This document shows, one piece after another, positions 24,182 through 37,340 of a stretch of DNA of 64,000 nt (position 1 is the first letter of the stretch; each line of letters starts with the position of its first letter). A model generated the notes under the pieces. That model ran no database searches. It was not told the origin of the DNA and saw only the letters and a list, made by a program, of their open reading frames with translations. The stretch is from Brachypodius melanocephalos (taxonomy: Eukaryota; Chordata; Aves; Passeriformes; Pycnonotidae), in NCBI GenBank assembly GCA_013398615.1, contig VZSR01000520.1:29865604-29929603 (forward strand). Direction: 5' to 3'. Made by a program: the position numbers and the translations under genes.

Positions 24182-24275
24182 GCTAAACTCGCTTACTGTC
24201 TGACCTCGGGCAAGCATATGCAATCACTTGATTACAAGCGCTCCTAAGCCTAAGTTACTCTTCTGTAGATCCACC
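24182..24275 (-). repeat. Probable MIR-like relic
   Basis: The plus strand reads CTTACTGTCTGACCTCGGGC then AATCACTTGATTACAAG and CCTAAGTTACTCTTCTGTAG, following the reversed MIR core (gctgtgtgaccttgggcaag and onward) with many substitutions. Confidence 0.5.
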
Positions 24276-25317
24276 ACTAAAAAAAAAATACGCGATTCTG
24301 TCTGGGAAGGTCCCTTTCTGTATTTTGGGAAGGTCTGTTAAACGGCAGGCCTGGAGATTGTTGATGACAGTGCCAGATGAATCATCAGCCATTGTTTCTG
24401 AGAACAGTTTGCAAACAGCTCTGAGGACAGTCCAGCTCAGGCTTTTCCTGTTCCCTGGAGGTAAAGTCAGGCAAGAACTTACCCTGGGAACACGATGTAT
24501 TCTAGGTTCCTGTGAAACAACTGCCCCTACCCACAGCATGCTCCATGGGTGAGGAGGTTGTTTGTAAGACAGCTGGAGACCAGAAAGCCACAGGGCTTTG
24601 AAGTGCATCGGGAGCCGAGCAGGGAGCCCATGGAGCACTGGTGTGGATGGTAGTTCACATTTACTGTGTCACCTTTCTTGCCTATAAAGCAGACTGTGTG
24701 AATAGAGTTAAACAGAACTGTTTTATAGACGCTGTGTTTGGGAGATTCAGCCAAAAAATGGATGATAACTCCCTAATACATTCACAAAGTCATAAATCTT
24801 TTGAGTAAATAAATGTAAAAAGATAGTTTTTCTCACTACTGTCTTCAGAAGCAGCCTGTCTCTGCAGGGCTCAAGGTGCTTCTAGTTAGCTTGACAGTAG
24901 AGCCCAGCAGCCCACAACAGACATGGAAAACTTTACCCTACTTCTTGACAGTAGTTAACAGTTTTTCTCCTTCTTGACGGAAACAATTGATCCCTGTGTT
25001 TATTCCTCTGAAACATCAAAAATACAAGGGAATTCACTATTTGCATCTTTTGTGAAAGTCAGGTATGTAGAGCATAATCTTGCTTTTGAAGCCAACAGTC
25101 TGTTGCTATTTCCCTGCAGATGGTCATGAAACAAGGAAGAAAGGCTGAATGTTTCAGACCTTGAGACATTAAGAGACCCTTGAAGCCTTGAAGCCTTCCT
25201 TCTTGAAGGAAAACTGAATGACTTTGATATATGAGGAAGAATTAGGCAGGGTTGAATTTACACATGAAAGAACTGAGATAGAGTTCAGCTAAATCTCATT
25301 TCAGTTACCTGTTCTAC

Positions 25318-25400
25318 CATACCTTCCTATATAATTTGGGCATAGCCCTACAATGCACCTCAGTTCTTCATCAGCAAAAGAAAATAAAAGTCCTCTCGTA
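25318..25400 (-). repeat. Possible MIR-like relic
   Basis: TTTGGGCATAGCCCTACAAT, then CACCTCAGTTCTTCATCAGC followed by AAAAGAAAATAA, resembles the reversed MIR order (gggcaag, cctcagtttcctcatctg, taaaatgg). The match is weak. Confidence 0.4.
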
Positions 25401-27889
25401 ATCTGAGGAGCAGTCAGGTTCAGTAGTGGGAAATTAAACATATCATCCATAATTTGTCAAGGTGGAATGAGCAAAGCCAACAACATTAAAGCATTTACTG
25501 TTACTAAGCCTTGTATGTGGCTAAAGTCAACAGTATCGGCATAGATGTTCATATTCTGTAATGTTTATAAAAATCAGTGCCATCAAAACCGAAACCATGC
25601 ATAGCATCAGGTTTCTTTCCAGTTTCAACCACAGAACCATGAAGATTAGGACGTGAGTCCTTAGTAAGTTTATTTACTGCAACTCTCTTGATAACTGTAT
25701 CTGGATACAGAAAAATCGAGGTGGAGTTACTACAGCTCAGGCCACGTCATCTAATCTCATTTTATAGTGCATCCATATTAGCTTTCTGCATGTCAGAGTG
25801 TATTTTACAATCTTCACCTTTTTTTGTGTAGGTTTTCACTTTCTTGTTGCTTAATCACCTGTGTAAGCTACTGTAGCACTCAGTCACGCTGTTCCAAGAC
25901 ACTAGAGTACAAACCAAGTGAACTGATTGACATTTTGGTTACTCGGCCTTATTTTCTCCGACTAAGCAAGACTATTTTGAATGAATTTACTTGTTGCAGC
26001 ACAGCTGTGAAAGAGTACCTCAGAATGACAGGCAAGCAAGGCTCCTGCTCTGGTCCTACCCCCAGGAGGTTAATGGGAGAGATCATCCCAAAGGATTCAG
26101 CACAACCTGTGTTGCCTGCCTTGCTGCTTCTCACTGCTTCCACTGCCAAAACCAAAGAATGAAGCTTTTTGTTTCAGAGCTAGCTAGTGTGTCCATGAGC
26201 TTATCCCTGGAGAACTGTGCAGCTGCAGAGTGATACGGTTAGAGATGGGGAAGAGAAAAGTTTAGCTTAGCCTTGCCGCCCTGGGCAAAATTTGATTATT
26301 AAAGCCAAACAAGAATTTGTATCTCTCATAAACCCACATTTTTTTCTCTTTGCCAAAAGAGAATAATCACCCCCATCTCTCAGCAACAATTCCCTTACTC
26401 AAAATGCCATTGAGCATTCGCTGTCTATTTACACTCTTTGATTAAGATCAGCAGCATATTTTCTTAAAAGAAATAATATGTTTGATGAAAAAGATTTTTT
26501 TTTTTTTGCACAAGCTGCAGTGTTATCTGAATGGATTATCCACGGTGTGGATCTGCAGGCCTTACCTTCCTCCATCACTTCTGGCCACATCACCTCATCT
26601 GAATGGAGCACTGTTCATGCCCAGCCCCATTCTGCCTGCTTAAAGCTGCCTCTGCTCTCTACAAGAATCTGCTTACCAGCATTTCCAAGGTGAGCACACT
26701 AAATCTATCCTTACTGCTTAATTTATTTACCTTTTGTATAAGCCTTGGTTTTGTTTTATTTGGGTTATTCTACCATTGCCATTATACTGCATAATTGAGA
26801 GTTTATTATTTTGTGAAAGTGGCAGCTATAAGAGGTGTTGATTTAATATCCCAGAGACCTAATTCCTTAAGTTTATCTGCAGTGTGGCTGAGTATAGGTA
26901 AGAAGAATGCAAACTGCCCACAGGAGCAGCTCTCTATGGTACTTTGGAGTGAAGCCCCTGAAGCAGATAAAGGAACTCATGGTCACTACCCACTCAGTCC
27001 ATAAAGAAGCATTACAATTAGAGGTCATTTCATCAAATAGGGGCCAAACTGGAACAGTATTCAAATGAATGAAAGAAGAAAAAGGCCATACAACTGGATC
27101 AGTTCTGGATAAGGAAAGAACAGAATATCCTAAGAGGTGGCAAGTTATACCTAGATACACCAGGAAGTAACTGAGGTTGTCTTATAATCAAGCTGCAATT
27201 GTTCAGAAAGATCGAAGTGTACAAGGAGAACTGGGACTGCTAATGCCTCTGCAAAACCTGTTCTGTAAACTTCAAAGCGGTCAGACTGGCACCTTTTAAG
27301 AGCCTGCATTCATTGTATGATGGCAAAATGAAAAAGTTGACTCATGGGTGTGGTTGTATAATAATGACAAATTTGAGACTAGAAGAATTCCTCACATCGC
27401 TTCGCTAATGATCCCCAAATTTCTATGCAAAACAAAAATTATCTCCCTATTTTAGCAAAGCTGATGCTAAAACACATTTGGCTGAGTCAGACTTAATTTT
27501 GGAACAAAACAAAACACCCTATCTACCCTAAAAGATAGGGTAGTTTCTTTAAAGAAAAACAGGAAAGCTGATCTATTAACAGGGTTAATCAGAAGACTTT
27601 GTCAGAAGAAAAATTAGTCAGCCCAAATATTCTGAGTAATGCATAAGAAGAGCAAAAGAGACTTTTATATCTTGAATATGAGAACAATTTCATCTATTTG
27701 TAGGTTCTGTAAATCACCTCCCAAATTTCCCAAAAAAGCTAGGACCAGAATTTAAAGTCTCTTTAAAGAATTTGAATTTACCTCTCCCATGACTATCCAC
27801 ATGAAATATATGTATGTAGGAGTATACTGGCAGCTAAGTGTGCAGCTGTCAATGAGTTAGGATGCTAATGTATTAAATACCAGAGAGAT

Positions 27890-27910
27890 GGGGGTGGAGG
27901 GGGAGGGGGG
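27890..27910 (+). other. G-rich run with quadruplex potential
   Basis: Runs of 5, 5 and 6 G separated by TGGA and A within 21 bp. It is one of the strongest plus-strand G clusters in the window and lies about 5.4 kb upstream of the DIO2 promoter. Confidence 0.5.
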
Positions 27911-29534
27911 AGCAAGAGTATATATAACTTTTTATTATCATCTCTGTAGCCCTTTCTAAGTAATTTGGCTCAAGGCTGTAGAAAAGCCCCCCAGCCCCAC
28001 ATTTTCCAGTTGAGAAGAGTCCATTTCCTTTTTCTCAGCAAACCACTGACCTTCTTCACAACCTCTTAGATGCATGAGATTAGCAGCTATATATATATCC
28101 AAATACCATCAATCCTCAGTCTCAGATCAGACAACTTTGAATTTTTTTCAGTTGGATTCTAATTTCCTACCTTGCTTCTCTCAGTTCTGTCAATACTGTA
28201 TTACCATCATTTGTATGCCTTTTAGAAAGCATCAATTTGCAGCCAACATATCCTAGAAGTTTGCATCTTCTGGGAAATCCATGAGTTTGTAGTTCTTCAT
28301 CCTTGGGAAAAAAGAAAATACCTAGGTCTTCTTGGATGAGGCAGTAAGGAATTCATGGGCAATTTATTTTCCTAAGTGAGGACATAGAACTTCTTATATC
28401 AAAGACGGAAAGCCAAGGCTGCTTCTGTCATTTCAGTATTTTCATTATTCATGTCAGAAACTGCAAATCTTTGAATGAAAGCATGTTGTAGGTGTCCAAA
28501 TCTCCTTGCAACAGCTTGGTTTCATACATTCAAGTGTATAAATAATGGCTTTCAGATCATTTGAAGGCTGGCATTACTTTAATAAACTCCTTCAGTTTCA
28601 TAGGTTTATTAAAAACTGTTAAAAGTATATCGGACACATGAACAATATTGCTCAAAGTCTGCTTTAGCCCAGGGCTCTAGCTTCTCCTAAATGATTCAGA
28701 TCATCTGCTCATGCTGGGTTTTCTACTGTATTTTCTTCAGTTTGAAAAATTGTCCATACTGAACATTTTCTTTGCTGCTTTAGAAAAAGTTTATTTTATT
28801 ATCCTAAAACAATCTAAGTGATAATGCAAAAAGTGCCCATTGTGTTTCATAGAGAGGGGTGTTAAATATGTATAAATCTATGTGCTTTTTTCCCCCCGAC
28901 CATATTTTCCAGAACAGAAGAAAATATTTCAAGTCAGTCACTTCTTCAATAAATAAACCCACTGTTTCAATAATGTTTCATTTTTTAAACATGAAAACCA
29001 GCAAATTTCTGAGCTGTATTTCCACAAATAATACGGATGCTAGACAGAATACATACTCAACAATGTGAGCAGTAGAAAGTACTCAAGAGCTTTGTATTGT
29101 AAGAAATAAGAATACTTTCAGTTTTCAGTTGACACTGACTTCACACTTACTGAGAGGGCAGCTTTATTGAAAGTTCTGCTTCGATTCTAGTGAAATTTCA
29201 CTTTTCCATTCCCACTTCGGGTTCTTTTGTTGTTTGGTTTTGTTTGTTTGTTTGTTTTTAATTCATTTTAATCTCATTACCACGTTTTCTTTAGAAATCA
29301 TTTAGGCCTAGGATGCCTTATAAAACATGTTCTTTCAGTCTTCAGTTTCTGTGGTTAGAAGTCTGTGACACTTCTATAATCCCATGGCTGCCCCTATCCA
29401 CGTCCTACCACAGTTCCCCACATTAGGGTTGTGATTCACGCTCATTTCTTTGTAGTTTGTTCTTTTCACTAGTAAATATGATATTTAAGTTAAATCATCA
29501 ACTATGCTAAGCCTTGAATCAGTATATATTATAG

Positions 29535-29715
29535 AAAATCCCTGCCTTGAAGAGCTTCAATTTAAGTAGAAAAGTCTGAAAGAGTAAAGTGAAGAAAGGG
29601 GAAGAGCCTCAGAGAATTTCAGCAATTTGCAGGCACAAGCCAGAACTTGAATTTCAGGGTTCTGTAATTCTTTTATTTCAGTATATCTCTCTACCCCTTT
29701 TATCAAGACAAAGAA
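29535..29715 (+). repeat. Ancient amniote SINE/LINE relic
   Basis: AATCCCTGCCTTGAAGAGCT, then TTTAAGTAGAAAAGTCTG, AGCCTCAGAGAATTTCAGCA and AACTTGAATTTCAGGGTTCT follow the word order of an old amniote repeat with a MIR-like core (ccctgcc..gaagagctt..aagtgacttgcc..gggttc). Heavily diverged. Confidence 0.5.
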
Positions 29716-31421
29716 TTGTTCCAGCCAGACATAGAAAGAAAATAGCAGGTTTGGTTCTCAGCTTCTTATTTATTTGATGCTGCCACAACTAATGTTCAAC
29801 AACAGAGGGCCAAGTAAAGAAGATTTTAATGATTTAACGTTAGAGTACCCCCAAAAAGCAAGTTTAAAAAATGGAGAAATTCAATTTAAAAAAATCAAAA
29901 CTTTGTCTTGAAAATAAGTTTACCACAGGGGTAAAAAGTACAGGGTCTAGGATTTTTGCTTTTTAAATGGCTTTTTAATTTACTTTGCATCTCCTCACCA
30001 TGTTCTTTGCTCCAAGTCCATTTTGCTCTTTATAGTTGCCTAAATATCAGTTGTGAGCTCTGTTATGCTGCCTTCCTAACCTGAAGAAAAAGCTTCCCAG
30101 CAGCTAGCCTTCTCTTGGGAAAGGTGAAGGTTTTATAGATGATGAAAGCTGCTTGTTCTGAGGTTCAGCATGACAGACCATTTCAATAAATGCTGTGAGC
30201 ATGCACCCAGGAACATTAGTTTTCATTTCCTCCTAACAATAATTGAACAGGCATTTGAAAGGAAATGTAATGATTCAGAAAGTTAAATGTAATTCCCTTT
30301 ACATGAGAAGAATTGTGCTGGTGAAAATAAGCATTTTAGATGGATCAGTAGATTAAGAATCAAAAAACTTGTCCCCAGTCAGCAAACACCTCATTGTGTG
30401 CATTTAAATAAGCCACTGAAAACCTCTGCCATGCTTTCCCCACATACCTATTTTTACTTAAAGAGTTATATCAAACACAGATTTTTATGAAACTTAAGTG
30501 AGTTTTTCAAAGCTTTAAAGCTTTTTACATCTTCAGAGAAAAGATGTGTAAGTGTCAGATATTACCAACAGCAGTAATCAGAATAATGCAGCAGAGACAC
30601 AAAATAATGCCATTCACCTATAAGCTTTCATTACACCTTTAGTTACCTAGGCAGCAATCTATTATTCCCTCAAACTCAGAGTACCAAGAATCTTATCAAG
30701 TTTGATGTGATTTTGTTTATGAAGTCTCACTGCAAGTGAAAAAGGGGCCCTCATCTTCACAGTGTACAGGTAGGATTAACACCATTAATTTAATCAATAA
30801 AAAGCCATACGGCGGCAGATAGGATATAGCCTATTTCTTTTAAAAACTCCAAGAACTAAAGTGCTCTTCTGGCCCTTCTGTTGCAATCAAGTCAAAAGAC
30901 AACTAAGTATGAGAAGTATTTTTGTAGCCTAAATAATGCCATGCAGTATTTACCCTAGACGTATCCACAACATCATTCTTCCCCACTCCTATTAATTCAC
31001 AATGTTTCCCTAGAGCGAAATTCAGGTTTTTTACATCAAAACATTCTGAGTATATATTGATAAGATGTATATATACACTGAGAAAAACAGCATTATTGAC
31101 ATATTTAGTGGTGGACTTTTATATTTATTACTATAATTATTCAATGGCATACACAACAAAGTGCCTGTTTTAGGGGGCTAGCAAGATTCTAATTTCATGT
31201 GAAAAAAGTTCTACCTCTTCCTGAAAAAATCAGATAATTTTCCTAAAACCCATACATTACTGCTGTAATCAGGGGTAGTAGTAATTTTCCATGGTTTAAA
31301 AAAAAAAAAAAAAAAAGTCAAAGCATTTTCTAATGTTAATTTTCCTTCAGAGCTAAGAAGCTTAACAGCAGCTAAGTCATGGCTAGTTTTATGATAAATG
31401 TAAAAGATAATGAGTTGAATA

Positions 31422-31560
31422 GTAATAACACTTAGCACTTACGTAGCTCTGTGTACTTCCAAAGTGCTGTACACATACTAAATAATTCATTTTAATTAAA
31501 AAAGCCTTGAAAAGATTAAAGTGCTCTTGAAATAAATGAGAAGTGTTGGTCATTACTTCA
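31422..31560 (+). repeat. Ancient L2/L3-type LINE or SINE relic
   Basis: TAACACTTAGCACTTACGTA followed by TTCCAAAGTGCTGTACACAT and an AATTAAT-like run matches the word order of an old amniote repeat 3' region (cacttagcacttatatagc..caaagcgctttacaa). The family assignment is from memory and tentative. Confidence 0.5.
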
Positions 31561-31789
31561 ACGAGGGAAAGATATGTCCCCAAATACCTTTATATCCGAA
31601 AACAATTAAGAAACTCGCACAGCAACATAACTTAGGAAAAAATAATGCTTCACCACACAGAATAAGCCTTCAGAAAAGAGTGAAAATACTTACACAAACA
31701 AAGCTGTAAGGTCAAGCCCTAAGTTATACATCACAGCTTTTTCCTTTTTTTCTCTTTTTCTTTATTGCTTAGATTTCAACCTTTCAACA

Positions 31790-31840
31790 TACCAGGCAAA
31801 AAGTCCCACTGACTTTACCAGGAGAAATCCCTTAGTAATT
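31790..31840 (+). repeat. Short ancient CR1-type relic
   Basis: CCAGGCAAAAAGTCCCACTG followed by ACTTTACCAGGAGAAATC resembles the old CR1-related word order aaactcccattgacttcaatggga. It is short and weak. Confidence 0.35.
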
Positions 31841-32901
31841 TTTACGTGCTTTCTAAGTTGTTTACCTTTCCTGAATTGTTCAGTCTCATGTCAGCAGTGG
31901 TACTCATAGCTATAAAACAAAGAACATTTTTTTTTTTGTACGAAACCACACCTTACATTTCTAAGAACAGGGCTGTTCTCAGCACTCCTGCCCTCAAGAA
32001 AAATGCTGCACTTCCCATCAGAGAACAACTTAATTTTGTTCCCTGAGAGAAAGAGGTGGCCAGTAAAATGACAGTATGCTTCACCAACTGAATTTCACAG
32101 CCTCATTTTACTTGTTTTTTTACACTTTGCTAGGAGCTGCTCCTCTAGGGTGACACTTTCATACCTGCTGCCATTCTCCCCATCATGATGGACAAATTGT
32201 CTGCATTACATGCAGCAAGCATGAAGAGTAAACTTCAGTTTCTCACAGCTAAAGTCATACCATCTTGAGTAAAAATTTTCCATCCCTTTTCCTATACAAC
32301 TATTCACCCTTCCCTCTTCCAACACACTTTCTGCTTTAATAACATATCTGTGTAGACTTGGGATGCATCTCTCAACTTTGCTTTCATTTTCAAGCATACT
32401 AGATTTTAATCCATAAATATTGAAGTTAAATCCATTAAACTCACAAAGGTAATTTTTCTAGTGCAAAATCATTTTTGGATCTAACTGATCCATGCAGTGC
32501 TACAATGATCCCAGCCAGTCATTTCTGCATCTACTGCAAAGCAGGAAAAGATCCCTCTGTCTAATGAACTCCATTGATTTTCTAACCATTTTTAGCAATC
32601 TCTTCCAAAGATATTTTAAGTAAATTTATATAAAATATTCTTTCTGTTTCTCAGAGATATAACAGTTTCTTCTTACTGTGCTCTCAAAGGTCACTGATAA
32701 TACATGGACATCTGAATTTTTTAGCAGACATTCTGTAAGCATTCAAAAGCAGCAAAATCTTGATTTCTGGTCAGCAGATTTTATTAAAATGAACATGGAA
32801 TTACTGCTTACATCTAAGATCATTTAAACTTGTCTATGGAAAAGGTAGGAAAGTGTATCTCTTAGACATGTTATGTTCTCTTTGGAAAAGTTGGTACAGA
32901 G

Positions 32902-34316
32902 GAATCATAGAACAGTTTAGTTTGGAAGGGTCCTTAAAGATCACCTAGTTCCAACCTCCCTGCCATGGGCAGGGACACCTTCCAGCAGAGCAGTTTGCTC
33001 AGAGCCCCATCCAAGCTGGCCTGGAACACTTCCAGAGATGGGACACCCACGACCTCTCCGGGCAACCTCACAGTGGTTCCAGTGCCTCACCATCCTCACA
33101 GTTAAAACTGCTTTCTAATATCTAATCTAAACATACCCTCTATCAGTTTGAAACCATTCTCCCTTTCCTGTCACTACATGCCCTTATAAAATTTCCCTCT
33201 CCATCTTTCCAGTAGGCTCCCTTCAGCTAATGAAGGCTGCAATTAAGTCACCCCAAAACCTTCTCTTTTTCAGACTGAACCATCCCAATTCTCTCAGCCT
33301 GTCCTTGTAGGAGAGGTGCTCCAGCTTTCTAACCATGTTGATGGCCCTGCTCTGGACTCGCTCCAACAGGTCCATGTCCTTCCTGTGCTGGGGACCCCAG
33401 AGCTGGATTCAGCACTCCAGGTGGGATCTCACCAGAGGAGAGTAGAGGGGCAGAATTCCAAGTATCCTATCCCTTGTGCTGCTGGCCAAGGTGCTTTTGA
33501 TCCCAGGATACAATTGGATTTCCGGGCTCTGAGCACGCATTGTCAAGTCATGTCCAACCTCTCCCCTCCACAGCACTCCCAAGTCCTTCTCAGCAGGGCT
33601 GCTGTCAATCTGTTCATCGCCAGCCTTTCACATTCCCAGCAACTGGTACTGGGGGTTGCCCCCACTCAGATTCTTGGTCTTGTTAAACCGCAGGAGGTTC
33701 CCAGGCCCACATTCTGACCTTGTACAGGTCTCTCTGGATGACATCCCATCATTCAGGTGTGACAACCACACCCCTTATCTTCTTCTCATCTGCACATTTG
33801 CTGAGGGTACACTCAATCCCTTTGCCTATATTAAATAACACTGGTCCAACAGAGGTCCCTGAGGGACACGACACATCAGGACTCTGAGCTGATGAACACA
33901 ATCCTCTGAATGTGACCGTCCAACCAATTCCTTATCCACCAAACAGTCCATCCAATCAAATACATCTCTCTGCCATTTAGAGAGAAGCATGTAGTGGGGC
34001 ACCATTTCCAAGACTTTACAGAAGTCCAGATAAATGACATCTGTAGCCCTTCCTTTGTCCCCTGATGTAGTCACTCCATCAGAGAAGGCCAGACAGGACT
34101 TGCCCTGGGTGAAGCTGTGCTGGCTGTCCCAGATCACCTGCCTGCCCTTGTGCCTAAGCACAGCTTTTAGTAGGATTTGTTCCATGATCTTCCCTAGCAC
34201 AAAGGTGATGCTGACAGGTCAGTGGTTCCCAGGATCCTCCTTTCTACTGTTTTTAAAACTGGTACAATGATTTCCTTTTTCCAGTTAGCTGGGGATTCAC
34301 CTAACTGATATGATAT
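32902..34316 (-). mobile_element. CR1 LINE, 5'-truncated copy (about 1.4 kb)
   Basis: The plus strand opens with GAATCATAGAACAG, the reverse complement of the CR1 3' terminus, so the element is on the minus strand with its 3' end at 32902. The body includes the usual CR1 3' UTR words (TCCAACCTCCCTGCCATGGG, GGAACACTTCCAGAGATGGG). Further in, 33826-34200 on the minus strand translates to a piece of reverse transcriptase: PGKIMEQILLKAVLRH, DSQHSFTQGKSCL, GRATDVIYLDFCKVLE. The frame is broken by stops and shifts elsewhere and the 5' end is missing, as in nearly all CR1 copies. It is inactive. A 133-aa plus-strand frame across it (33316-33717) is an antisense shadow. Confidence 0.93.
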
Positions 34317-36490
34317 TTCAAGTATCATATCAAGAAGACAGCAGAGTATAAATTAAAGGTGATAGCACATGTAAAATAGAAAAATAGATACTAAAAAACA
34401 GTAATTCTGGATTACTTTTGTAAACCAAGATAGGCTGTTTGTAAACCAGGGTATGTTGGGCAAAACTGGGTGAAGTGTTTGTCTACATACAGTTAGGAGT
34501 AATTTTCATATGACCACAGCCTGAAGAAACTATTTCAAGTTTTCAGTTCTGCTTCTTCCAGCACATGCAAAATATCAAGGCTCTGGGCTTAAGCTTAATG
34601 CAGTCATTTTAGAGGACAAAAGCTTAACCACTGGAACACAAGCTTTGAACAAGACAAAGATTTTTAAATAGATATTGGGAGTAAGAAGGGGGGGGGGGGA
34701 AATGGGAGATATTCTAGTACTTTATGCTCCCAAATTGGAAACACAATCCCCTTTTTTCTCAGTCCATGATCTCAAATGAACTTCCTAACAGATTCTCAGA
34801 TGCCTGTATGTCCCACCTTACAATATGATCAGAGCCAAAAAAAGATACAAGTATTGCAATTACTTTTTATCATGAAGGGGAGAAAAAGGAATCAAATCTG
34901 TATAACAGTCTTGAGATAAGACAAAATATGTTAAATGTTTTTCACTAGATAAAATTTACATGATCTGTGTATTCTTCCTCTTTCACAACCTCTCATGTAG
35001 GCCAGGTATGTCACAAGTTTAGCACCTCTCCTCCAGGCACCTCATGGTTAAAACCATTAGAGGGCTATAGATCCCTTTGTCATGGATAGCCTGTATGATC
35101 TTGAGTGAGCCAGAGCAGATCTCAAGGAAATAATTCCTTGTACAGAGGATCAACTTACAGCCATCAGACTCAAGTCCACTTCTACTTTGTCTCTTCTGAT
35201 TTTGCCCTTTGGGCTCTACTAATACTTAATACACTGATATTTCTGAGATGCTTTTGTATTATAGCATTTCCAGCCATAAAGGCAGACAGTTCTGGTGGAG
35301 TCACAAGCAAATTGGAGCTGTCTCTTCAAAATGTCTAAAGTTCAGCCACAGTTCACAGTCACAGTGACTGTATTTTCCAAAGCATCCTGTGCAATGCAAT
35401 AACATGAGCTTCATCAGCCAGCAAAGAAGAATAACAAGATGTCACTGTAGATGTTATTTCTGAGAGACAATGATAATTCACTAGTACTTATGCAGATTAC
35501 TGAGAGCAGGTGTGCATTAAAGTTGATTCCATTCATGTGTATTAATAAGTATATTAAGGTATTGTGTCTTATCACGTTAATTTATTAGAGTGGATTGAGT
35601 TAAGGAGTTGACCAGCAACTAATAAAAATTAATGAGGAACCATGCAGTAAAAGGTAATCCCTTCATGCTGTAAGCAGCAAAAGAGGTAGCAGGTAAGCAA
35701 TATCTGAGTGAACTCCCACACCATGCTGGAAAGGCATTGTCAATCAGCCTTTTAAAATATTTTGGGTACATTTAAAGGTATGAATCAAATCAAAATCAAC
35801 AAAACCTCTAATTTCAGGTCATGTAGATCAGCAAAAGATGTAAGGAATGAATAAGCATTCCAGGAATCAGGAAGGACACAGCAAACCTAGACCAACAAAC
35901 CTGGCTTCACACATTTTGCCTTTTTACATCTCACTTGCTCACCCAGATAAACCCTTCACACAATCTAGACTATAAGAGAGTTAGCTCCAACTGTTTTGGG
36001 TAACAACAGTACAAAGCAAGTCACGTCCCCTTGATGATTACCTTCTCTTTTTTTCTTTTTTTTTTTTTTTTGCTACTGCATTAAAACTTGCTTTGAGCCA
36101 TTGTCGTGTACATCTATATAACACAAATAAAATACTGCTTTAGTAACATGTGTCTCATTGTGTTGAAATACCTGAAGCACAGAAATTTACCTGCACAGGC
36201 AGAGACCTGTGCAGTCCACCCACCCCACACCAAAATAGGCTTGTTATCTACAACTATTCCAAAAGGATTGTCTCAATTGCCAGAAGTTTCAAGGCATGTG
36301 ACTTTTGCCCCTTCTCTTGCAGAAGATTTGACCAATCTACAATTTCTAGAGTTCAAAAGGCTTTTGACCTCTATACTTTCTCCTCAAAAGATCACTCCAG
36401 GACACCTTAGTTTTGCTGAGGAACGCAAATTACGGCAGCAGCATGTTTTCCCCACTGTTTATACAGTTCAGTTACCTATAGATAGCTACA
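34317..36490. other. Intergenic DNA between two CR1 copies
   Basis: No gene or clear repeat recognised. It contains a run of 12 G at 34688-34699 and a T-run near 36050-36070. Open frames are short. Confidence 0.5.
34688..34699 (+). repeat. Run of 12 G
   Basis: An uninterrupted G homopolymer followed by AAATGGG. Such runs are prone to sequencing error and length change. Confidence 0.9.
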
Positions 36491-37340
36491 CTGAATCACA
36501 GAACGGTGGAGATTAAAGGGAACCCTCAAAGTCCAATCTCCTTGCTCAAAGCAGGGTCAGCTAAAGCAGGTTGCTCTGAGTCAGGTGTTGAATCTCCATG
36601 AGAGACCCCACAACCTCTTTTGGCAACCTGTTCCACTATTTGACCGCCTTCAAAATAAAAAGGTTCTTTCTCTGTTAAGTGGACTTTCTTGTGTTTTAGT
36701 TTGTGTCTATTCCCTCTTCTCTTTTCACTGAGCAACTCTGACAAGAGTCTAGCTTCATACCCTTTACCTCCCCGCCCCCCCTGCCCCAGCCCATGTCGAG
36801 AACTGAACACATGAATATAGGTGACAATATGATCCACATGTGCACCCTTGAGTTGTCTTCTCTGGGCTGAACAGTTCCAGCTCACTCAAATTCTCCTAGA
36901 ATAAGAAATCCTCTGTTCCCTTAATAAGCTTCATGATCCTTGCTGGACTTGCTCCAGCATGTCCATGCCCTCATGTACAGGGAAGCCCAGTGCTGGCCAC
37001 AACACCCCACAAAGGGCCTCAGCAATGTTCAGTAGAGAAGAAAATCCCCTCCTCTGGGCTGCTTGCAGCACTGTCTCTCATGCAGACCAGGAGGCTGTTA
37101 GTCTTCTGTGCTACAAGAACACATTCTTGGCTTATGTGCAGCTTGGAGTCTACCAGGACACCCAGGTGCATTTCTGTCAAGCTACTTCTGACACCCAGAA
37201 TTACTGGTGCATGGGGCCAGGTTCTCCTCCAGGTGTAGGACATCATAGTTCCCATTGTCAAACTTTGTGCAGTCCCATTTCTCGAGACTGACGATGTCCC
37301 TCTGAACAGCATGACCAACTGAGGTAATATCCCCGGGGAA
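36491..37340 (-). mobile_element. CR1 LINE, 5'-truncated copy (about 0.85 kb)
   Basis: The plus strand starts CTGAATCACAGAACGG, a reversed CR1 3' end, and continues CTTGCTCAAAGCAGGGTCAG and CAACCTCTTTTGGCAACCTG, both standard CR1 words. Frames on the minus strand within 37019-37391 translate to worn ORF2 pieces (HLGVLVDSKLHISQECVLVA, AVQRDIVSLEKWD). The two pieces sit in different frames, so the copy is frameshifted. It is older than the 32902-34316 copy by eye. Confidence 0.88.

Larger units (their letters stand above)
22534..32901. other. DIO2 upstream region, no gene recognised
   Basis: About 10 kb of non-coding sequence upstream of the promoter. It holds MIR-like traces (24182-24275, 25318-25400), a G-rich run (27890-27910), two ancient repeat relics (29535-29715, 31422-31560), another trace at 31790-31840 and simple repeats: (CAAA)n near 23941-23970 and (TTTG)n near 29230-29260. 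A moderately GC-richer patch at 24300-24650 is open in several frames on both strands but shows no known protein. Distal DIO2 enhancers could lie here; none is demonstrable from sequence alone. Confidence 0.55.

Noticed and set aside
33316..33717. Plus-strand open frame of 133 codons
   Set aside because: It is the antisense shadow of the minus-strand CR1 copy.
36106..36516. Plus-strand open frame of 136 codons
   Set aside because: It runs into the end of a CR1 copy, has no known domain, and a frame of this length is expected by chance in 64 kb.
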